Shown piece by piece: positions 57,121 through 64,000 of a DNA stretch of 64,000 bases. The notes beneath the pieces are model-generated. The model was not told where the DNA came from. It did no database searches and saw only the letters and a list, made by a program, of their open reading frames with translations. This DNA is from Maratus speciosus. Its lineage: Eukaryota; Arthropoda; Arachnida; Araneae; Salticidae. The DNA lies in NCBI GenBank assembly GCA_963932465.1, contig OZ010795.1, forward strand, positions 478,506,806 through 478,570,805. Reading direction: 5' to 3'. The position numbers were made by a program, and so were the translations under genes. Position 1 is the stretch's first letter; each line of letters opens with the position of its first letter.

Positions 57121-58252
57121 ACTTATCTCATAGCGCTGTTCAAAACCCCCACGCAAATTGTTAGATTTCATAATTTAAATTATTTCGTGGTTAAATAGCA
57201 CGTGTCTCCATTTTAATCGACGCATTTGATAGCAATAAACCGATTAATTAAATAATAGTTAATATTCCAGCTTGTAATTAAGATAGGACTTAGAAATAGG
57301 TGTCAATGAAATCAGCGAGAAATTTCACATCGGGATTGACACCTGCTTTCCCGCCGAATTGAAATCTTTTTTCCTTATCTTTCGAATTAAAGAAATAAAA
57401 TTTTTATCGATCGATTTTTAGTGGATATATTAACTTATACACATCGCAGAAATGTGAACTTTATACCAAATGAAAGTAGATTTTTTTCTGCGCCTGTCTA
57501 TACCATTTACAAATTTCTCGGACCAATACTTTCTGGTATGCGATTTCGCTTTAAAATGGCCACTTCATTTTTCGGCTTAATTTTCTCCCCGGTAACTGCG
57601 TAACGGCTGATTTTACTGGCAACCCTTAGGAGAAACTCCGATGATTTGGAGAAAGTCCGTTGACAGACAGACAGACAAAAGAGTGAGACGAATAGGGTTT
57701 CGTCAGATGAATGAAACCCTAAAACTGTTACGCAGCCCGGATGTTACACCTTCCGATCTCTGAAACGCTAATGGAAGAAAGTACGAAACGCCATATGCAA
57801 AACGAACGGCCAGATGACCGTTCGTTTGCATTAAATAGGGAGTAGTCACTTTACAATACCGTTACCTTACTTCCATAGCTGTAGCTCTCTCTGTTCGCAA
57901 GTATTTTATGGTTAAAGGGACTATCCTTGGCACACTGTATATTTTTTTCATGTTCGTGTGACCAGCTGACGAACAACCCACCACTCTATAATCAGCTGAC
58001 TTTTATTTTTCTTCAAGATATTGGGTTAACTATAATTTGACAAATTTTCAACCGGGAGGAAATGACTATTTTTTTTTCTTTTTTTACATGTTTGGGAGGT
58101 TACCGCTGCTCAACCCACCCACGGAACCGCAGCTGACGTTCACAGAGCTTCATGATACAACTCTCTGAAGCATTTTACAAATTATCGGCCGACTGGAAAT
58201 AACTGACGAAATTTACACCTGTCTCGGGGACTATAAATGAGGATGGTCAGCA
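57121..58252. other. No recognised gene; hairpins at 57299-57343 and 57796-57830
   Basis: 'aggtgtcaat' returns as 'attgacacct' 35 bp later, and 'gcaaaacgaacgg' returns as 'ccgttcgtttgc'. A (gaca)n tail-like stretch, 'tgacagacagacagac', is at about 57661. The end probably belongs to the mariner remnant that follows. Confidence 0.5.
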
Positions 58253-58429
58253 CCTGGGAAATCAGCAAGCTCGGTTGCAAGACGTGCCATAACTAATAAG
58301 AAGGTGCATCTCTGCATCTGGTGGGATTGTCGTGGAATTCTACACAAAGAGTACCTGAAAAGCGGACAGACTATCAACAGTGCAATATACAGCAACATGC
58401 TAATTAAAATTCGGCGGACGATTGTAGAT
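58253..58429 (+). pseudogene. SETMAR-type mariner transposase, catalytic fragment
   Basis: The open frame reads 'PGKSASSVARRAITNKKVHL', then 'CIWWDCRGILHKEYLKSG' and 'QTINSAIYS', a typical central block of mariner transposases. The Asp in 'WWD' is a catalytic residue. The frame is cut at 58430 by a TTAA MITE. The first Asp and the C-terminal part are not found in frame nearby. Confidence 0.85.
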
Positions 58430-58433
58430 TTAA

Positions 58434-58633
58434 CCCCTTGGGGACGAGCGGCACGTATACGTGCCGCGTGAATCGCTCAGAATCCTTGTTTTTCCTCACC
58501 AGTAAAATTTTACTGTAAAATTTGCCTTATTTAATCAGCGCATTTTCTTGATTCAACAAGACACAAATTTCTGTTTTTAAAAAACGGTGACAAAAGATTA
58601 AAAATTTCGTAAAAGGCTCCCGTCCCGAAGGGG
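58434..58633. mobile_element. 200-bp TTAA MITE with perfect subterminal palindrome
   Basis: TTAA at 58430-58433 and 58634-58637; ends 'ccccttggggacg' and 'cgtcccgaagggg'. The palindrome 'gcggcacgtatacgtgccgc' lies at 58448-58467. It is inserted in the mariner fragment. Confidence 0.9.
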
Positions 58634-58929
58634 TTAAACGGAGATTACTATTCTCATTAGTAATCTCAACTTTGCTAATTACTAAATTCAAATAATATAT
58701 AGATTAATACATTCGTTTATATAAGTAATTAAACGTTTACATATAGCATAATTAACCACATTAAGTTAAACTTTTCTTTTATAAACAGTAAAATATTAAG
58801 TAAACTTTGTATTTTATTTTTATTTTTTAAGTAAATGCATATTTTTACGTGTATATAACATTCATTAAGTGTAATATACTAATAATAAGTCAACATGATT
58901 TTAACTGTATCACACATGAAAAATAATTT
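58634..58929. other. No recognised gene
   Basis: AT-rich. Confidence 0.5.
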
Positions 58930-59905
58930 TGGGCTAAGATGTGTTATTATCCCACCCTCCGCGATGTTGAGTATTTGGCGATTTTTATTGCTCTGGCAAC
59001 CCCGGCGTTTGGCGTCTAGTAACTTATTATGGCAACCCACTTTTTTACGACGCGAGAGCGTGCTTTTTGCGTGAACATTCATTTCACTGCCGGGTGTCGT
59101 TGCGGACGGTTGCTTGACTCTTGTACCAGATACTCTTTGATATCGTGTTCTATGGCTGTCTTTTTATTTTTATATTAAATTTATTGGATGTATTTCATTG
59201 ACTATAGTTTCTGTAGTCCGTTTAAACGCTCTTGCTGAAGTAATTAAGAAATATGAGGAAATTTTGACATGAAAGGGAGGTTTGTTTATAGCGTGTCAAT
59301 GCGTATTAAGCCTATTTTGGAAAATGACGGCGGTGTTATATTTTGTGCTGTAGGTTTCAAGAAAGCAGATATCTGTTAAGGTATGTTGATAATTTTATGT
59401 ATATTTTGTTGCTTTAAGAGTTTTTTACATTTTGAGATTGCTACAAAACGAGAACTACTGAATTTTGAGAATGCTATATCGCGAAAAATGCTGAATTCGG
59501 CGATGTTTTTTTTCGGTAAATGAGCGCGAAGCGCTGATACAAATATTGCTGATTGCCACTTTAGCGAGTTTCGTTTTTTAGGTATATTTTGCTGTTTTAA
59601 GAGTTTTTTACAGTTTGAGATTGCTACAAGACGAGAACTGCTGAATTTTGAGAATGCTATATCGCGAGAAATGCTGAATTCGGCGATGTTTTTTTTCCGT
59701 TAAATGTGCGCGAAGCGCTCATACAAGGATTACTGATTGCCGGTTTAGCGAATTTTGTTTATTATTTACATTTTATTTTCGTTGAGTCAAACATGCGTAT
59801 AAACGGGTGCTTGGCGACATTTACTACTTGTCGGAAAAGGGGTTTTCTCGCCAAAAAAAATCCAAGATGGCGGAGGGTGGGATAATAACACATCTGTTCC
59901 CAATT
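58930..59905. mobile_element. ~976-bp element with 'gtgttattatcccaccctcc' ends
   Basis: The left 'agatgtgttattatcccacc' plus 'ctccgc' and the right 'gcggagggtgggataataac' plus 'acatct' are perfect inverses over about 26 bp, and flanking 'aatttt' and 'cccaatttt' extend the symmetry. It is locally GC-richer than its surroundings. A 183-bp tandem repeat lies inside. No transposase was recognised. Confidence 0.75.
59399..59762. repeat. 183-bp tandem repeat, two copies
   Basis: Units start 'gtatattttg' at 59399 and 59582 and share 'gagaatgctatatcgcga', 'ctgaattcggcgatgttttt' and 'gcgcgaagcgct'. Confidence 0.92.
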
Positions 59906-60293
59906 TTGTCCGGGATTTTGCTTCAAATTCTCCATTATGTGGCGTCGGGAATTCTGCAGAAGTCGTGTATTACCCAATCAAAAAAAAATGTATTAAAGGT
60001 TTACTAACTACTTAAACTATGAATTTCAATTAAATCAATTTGACAGCATCAATGTTTCAATATTTACTTACAATATACAAGATGAGAAAATGAATGAATA
60101 ATAAAATACAGAAAGAACAGTCATGGGCGGAGTCAAGATTGCACGGTCTGAAGCACAAAGACTTTGGAGGTACAAAAATGTTAACCCAATGTTTTAAACC
60201 ATTAAATTAATAGTGTAGGCGGATCTTTTACACCTAAGGCGTATAGCACAAAACATTTTGAACGAAGTAAATAGGGTGACAAACTCTACAGCA
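59906..60293. other. No recognised gene
   Basis: AT-rich flank. Confidence 0.5.
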
Positions 60294-60295
60294 TA

Positions 60296-61878
60296 AGGTT
60301 AGTTGGGCTAACTGGACCCACGAGGTAACTGTTTCATAGGCTATTTTATAAAAAACCGTTGATGTATTTTAAACGTTAGCTTTTGTGAACAATGCCCCTC
60401 AACCTCTACTTCCTAAAACAACGTGTGTCAACCCAATCATAAGTCACTCTTTTCTGTGGTAGGTTGTCGAAAATTTACGTTTCTTTTTTTAAAAAGATCG
60501 TCAATTTGGTTGAACTTCCTCAGCTTTTTATTAAAATACTGTAAGTACTTTTATTAAACAATCTTTTTTTTTTAATATTAGGCATATAACTACGTTAACA
60601 TTATTAGGTATCTATACATAGTTACTTCATGTTTCAAATGTAAGCCCGGTGTCCCTGTTATCCCATAAATTTTTCAAGAATGGAGTAACTGAGACGTGTA
60701 TCCGGGGTAACTGGATCATGCTGGATCCAGTTACCCCAATAGTTATAAATAATTTTTTTAGTTTCTCTTACAACGGGAAGTAAATTTCTCCATTGATTTT
60801 TGCTCACAATAAAGAAAATTATAGAATACCTTATTAAAATTACGTAATAAAATTTTTAAAAAGCATATTCGGTGATATCAAAATAAATTTCTAGATCCCT
60901 TGAGAGGCCACATAATTTTAATTCTTAATTGCCACATTGGCACCGGAATTTTATAATGAAAATGTCACCTTTATTAAGTACGCGAAAATATACTTTTACT
61001 TGTTTTTAAATAGATTCTCTTGTAAATACTGTTGTCAGTAAATTATTTCAACATTTTACGAATGCAAATACCTTGCCTCTGAAAGCGAGATAGCCAAACC
61101 TTGAAATTGCACGATACAGAGGTCGCATTCTATGGGGAAACTTTTATTGTTCCTACCACAATTTTGAAAATAATATCTTCATCGCACCTTTCTTTAGAAT
61201 ATGTTAAATAAAATTATCATGAAGGTAGATCATTAAGGATTCTGGTAGGAACAATAAAATTTTCTCTATATAATGCGACCCCTGGATACAGATAAAGTAC
61301 TTAAGTACTTCGTGACCGTTTGTTCATAGATTTACCTTGCTATTTATTTCCTTAAAAAACCCATGTGACTTTTATACTTATTACCTATACTAATGTACAT
61401 AAGTACTTACTTAATTTTCATGTTTTTGGTATAAAAAAATATAATATTTTCACTTTAAGTGCTTTTTTTAGACACATTGGCAGCAAAGGTTTCCTTACAA
61501 CGCTTTTTATTGACATATAATTTACATGATCTGCCTGGTTTAAATTTTCTTAAGTTGTTTACACTTTTCCAAACAGGACCTGATATCCCATAGGAAAAAA
61601 AATAAACGCGTGTGGAACATAGACCCTCCTGGTCCACTTACCCTATTTTTATGGGGCAACTGGACCCATGAGGAAAGAAAGATGAAATATGCATATTTTT
61701 ATATTTTTAAATATTAAAATGTAATTTTGAGCATTTCTGTCTGACAGAGGGAACCTATCTGAACACATTTAATGAAGTTCAGACTTTAATTCAAATGAAC
61801 ATTAGCTTTTTGAAGCTGAATTGTCATAAGCTCCAGAGTCATATTGTAAAATCATGGCCCAGTTGCCCCAATTAACCT
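60296..61878. mobile_element. 1.58-kb TA-flanked element with 'aggttagttgggctaactgg' ends
   Basis: The left end and the right end 'ccagttgccccaattaacct' are inverted copies, with TA at 60294-60295 and 61879-61880. Further copies of the end sequence occur inside ('ggggtaactggatcatgctg' at about 60707, 'ggggcaactggacccatgag' at 61655). A 60-codon minus frame at 61455-61637 ('KLYVNKKRCKETFAANVSKK') is not recognised. A TTAA-type MITE lies at 60897-61087. Confidence 0.75.
60897..61087 (+). mobile_element. TTAA-type MITE relative (third copy of the 18.8-kb family)
   Basis: Starts 'cccttgagaggccacataat' and ends 'accttgcctctgaaagcg'. The order of 'taattttaattcttaattgc' and 'cattggcaccgg' matches 18814-19023. 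Flanking TTAA is not preserved. Confidence 0.65.
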
Positions 61879-61880
61879 TA

Positions 61881-62337
61881 TATCAATTTCATCAAAAGCG
61901 TTGATCACATATTATTGATCCTCTAGAGCATATTCTTCCTACTGAACAACAGTTGCCTGAATTTATTTTCAGGGACATAGTAATATTTTTTTCAGTGTGG
62001 ATATTGTCTCCAAAAATTCGTAGTTCAGTAATAGATGGCTGCCAAAACACAATAGTTTTTTCTTTTAGAATGATTGGCCTAACGACCGGCGCTATTCGCT
62101 TTTATTGTTCTTAAACATCTTCTAAATATCGCATGATCGGGGAAAAAATATACCCTCGAATAAAAAACTTTTTTAAACTCTAACTCAGATTGATAAATTT
62201 TTGTGATTTTTAATTATTTTGAAACATGATTTTTTAAAAATTATCTGAAGTATGGACATTTCTTTACAACAAAAATGTTAATGATATAGTTAGTGATGCA
62301 TGAGTTTCTATAATTGTCAATTGATTGCCCTGGAGGG
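61881..62337. other. No recognised gene
   Basis: AT-rich. Confidence 0.5.
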
Positions 62338-62366
62338 AAAAAAAAAAAAAAAAAAAAAAAAAAAAA
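62338..62366. repeat. Poly-A tract of 29
   Basis: Adjacent to repeat copy B. Confidence 0.9.
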
Positions 62367-63181
62367 GCAATTTAACAAATTACAACGACCATTTGGAAAA
62401 TGATTTTTTTAAAGACTAAAATTTAAGACATAAAAAATCTCACGCAGTAGATCATACATTACGTACGCCATAGAATAAACATTGGACCCATCATGTTGTG
62501 ACGCATGTTGTAACATCACACTGTTGCCAGATTGGGGACTTTTTTGTCCCCACATTGTTGGTTGTCACCGCTTTTTTGAAATAGATATATTCGGCTTATT
62601 TAAAAATAGATCAAAAATTCTGAAAAATAAGGCGAATTATACTACTTTAAAAAGTGGACACAGTCAAATAATCTGAATTTAAAATCTCCCCAATCTGGCA
62701 ACACTGCATCATGAACAAATTTTAAAAGAAATTTCAATTTTACAATTTTCGGTACTGTAAATTTATAAACTTCTACGGAGCTGGTCATACATTACGTACG
62801 CCATGGATTAAACATTAATATTCCTGGACCAATTTTAAATGAAATTTCATTTTTAAACTTCTAAGTATCCCACAATATTACTTTTTACACCGTCGCATAG
62901 AGAAAAAAAAAATGTACTTTTAAATGCAATTTGTTTGAAAGCTGTATATCAATTTGTTTCTGAGTTATTAATTTTTTTTTTGTAGTTTTTATTACTTTTC
63001 TGTCATAGTGGCAACAGAAGTATCCATCTCTGTTGAAAGTAAAGGGAAAATACAGATTACTGTATAGACCAATCAGAACACGAATAAAATGCAGGATTCA
63101 AGTAGTAAAACGCTTCGGATTTGTTTTTGATTTCCTAACTTGACCGAAGACAATAACCATTTTCCCAAATGGTTAAAAAGT
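62367..63181 (-). repeat. ~600-bp dispersed repeat, copy B, with a MITE inside
   Basis: Inverse of 49591-50184 over its whole length ('gcaatttaacaaattacaac' to 'cccaaatggtt'), apart from the insertion at 62496-62706. Confidence 0.87.
62496..62706. mobile_element. 211-bp MITE with 'tgttgccagattgggga' inverted ends
   Basis: The flanking 7-bp duplication is 'catcatg' (62489-62495 and 62707-62713); the sequence is absent from copy A at the same point. Inverted termini 'ctgttgccagattgggga' and 'tccccaatctggcaacac' lie near the ends. The left end has 25 extra bases outside the inverted part. Confidence 0.82.
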
Positions 63182-63369
63182 TTTCTGCTTTTTTCCTATT
63201 TTACAATAATGTTCAACAATTGATTCTACTTCCAAGCGTTGCCATCATGGCTACAATGTCCTTTAAAACAGATGTGAATACCATTAAACATTTTAAACAC
63301 TATTTCAAATAAAAATCAAATTTCAAAGTAATGGCTTAAGAGGCGCAAAGGCCAACATAGTGAAATCGA
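63182..63369. other. No recognised gene; SINE tail
   Basis: The last ~60 bp ('aatggcttaagaggcgcaaa') are shared with the SINE at 63622 onward. Confidence 0.5.
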
Positions 63370-63440
63370 TTCCATGTCGGGACTCGAACCCGGGCCATCA
63401 GTATAGCGCACTAACGTTCTACCGGCTAAACCACATGGAA
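63370..63440 (-). repeat. tRNA-like SINE head (71 nt)
   Basis: On the minus strand a 7-bp acceptor stem (ttccatg/catggaa), a D-arm 'tggtttagccggtag' and a T-loop 'cgggttcgagtcccg' are visible. The loop 'gcgctat' of the anticodon arm lacks T33, and a long shared tail continues leftward. I call it a tRNA-derived SINE, not a tRNA gene. Confidence 0.7.
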
Positions 63441-63687
63441 CAATACCCAGCCTGGAAAATTTCTCACTATTAAATGTTGGCAAGGCAGCACAAGATGGAA
63501 TATTTATCGTGAATCACCGACATGGGGCAAACACGAAGCTTAATTAAATCCAGCATCGATAGAAACTATATTAATACATGGAAATTATTCCAGAGAGAAA
63601 CATTCGCCTTGCATACAATATTTCAAATGAAAATCAAATTTCAAAGTAATGGCTTAAGAGGCGCAAAGGCCAACATAGTAAAACAGA

Positions 63688-63743
63688 TTCCATGCCGGGA
63701 CTCGAACCCGGGCCATCAGTATAGCGCACTGACGTTCTACCGA
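63688..63743 (-). repeat. tRNA-like SINE head, truncated
   Basis: The same sequence as 63370-63440 up to the D-arm, then an A run at 63744. Its T stem and anticodon stem (tcagt/actga) pair perfectly. The tail at 63622-63687 is nearly identical to the first copy. Confidence 0.7.
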
Positions 63744-63744
63744 C

Positions 63745-64000
63745 AAAAAAAAACTTCAGTTCTTTGTGGTGTAGTCGGTAGTTATAAAGTAGTCGTAGTA
63801 ATAAATGTTATTACTACGCTGAATTTAGTTTCATGAAATGCCAAATGAAGTTTAACTATGCACTGCTTTTCTCAGTAGCGAATTAAGTTCATCATAAACA
63901 GATTAGGATAATATTAAAAAAAGAGTTATATCAAAAAAGGAGTTATACGAATAGCTTAGCTATATTTGATATTATTTAGGTTCTATATCTCTTTGAACTT
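63745..64000. other. No recognised gene
   Basis: AT-rich end of the window. Confidence 0.5.

Noticed and set aside
63370..63743. tRNA-Ile or tRNA-Ser genes
   Set aside because: The anticodon loop 'gcgctat' has no T33, one copy is truncated at an A run and both share a long non-tRNA tail.
1..64000. CRISPR array, operon or phage-type defence system
   Set aside because: No regularly spaced short repeats with unique spacers, no bacterial-type gene clusters and no intact genes; the tandem repeats here are satellites or element-internal units.

Overview
This is about 64 kb of very AT-rich eukaryotic DNA with no intact host gene that I can identify. The nested DNA transposons, the BEL/Pao LTR retrotransposon, several mariner/Tc1 lineages, tRNA-like SINE repeats and the lack of any operon structure point to an animal, most likely an arthropod. 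A spider or other arachnid is my guess, and it is inference only. Almost every recognisable coding stretch is a broken transposase or retrotransposon polyprotein. The only hint of a host gene is one candidate 128-nt exon (46648-46775, minus strand) with consensus-like splice sites, held at low confidence.

Layout. 1-10.4 kb is a tandem array of ~600-650 bp units. A Tc1-like element with IR/DR-type ends (486-8070) sits at a TA in the first unit. That element is itself interrupted by a BEL/Pao retrotransposon (1422-6878, 206-bp LTRs, 5-bp target duplication) and by a 453-bp TA-flanked MITE (7097-7549). Another insertion (about 9269-10074) lies in the third unit. 12.3-16.3 kb is a ~4-kb mirrored structure: ten ~150-bp units in one orientation, a spacer, then eight units in the opposite orientation whose private variants match the first arm unit by unit. 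17.9-26.5 kb is crowded with MITEs, two pogo-like or mariner fold-back derivatives and tRNA-like repeats. 29.4-36.9 kb holds a tRNA-containing hairpin, a 756-bp TTAA-flanked palindrome, TTAA MITEs and a fold-back Tc1 derivative (34439-35954) that keeps much of a transposase catalytic domain.

37.5-39.4 kb is a diverged ~1.2-kb tandem duplication. 42.8-46.6 kb is one repeat element containing an array of ~305-bp units. 47.3-51.2 kb contains a mariner remnant and a stacked set of TTAA and hAT-like elements. 54.7-57.1 kb is an array of ~410-bp units with a short shared minus-strand reading frame. 58-63.8 kb carries more MITEs, a SETMAR-type mariner fragment and tRNA-like SINE copies.

The window therefore reads as a layered insertion record. 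Target-site duplications (TA, TTAA, 5-bp and 8-bp) can be read directly at many junctions and give the order of insertion. No CRISPR, no prokaryotic-type gene cluster and no complete autonomous element was found. The most unusual object is the mirrored array at 12.3-16.3 kb.
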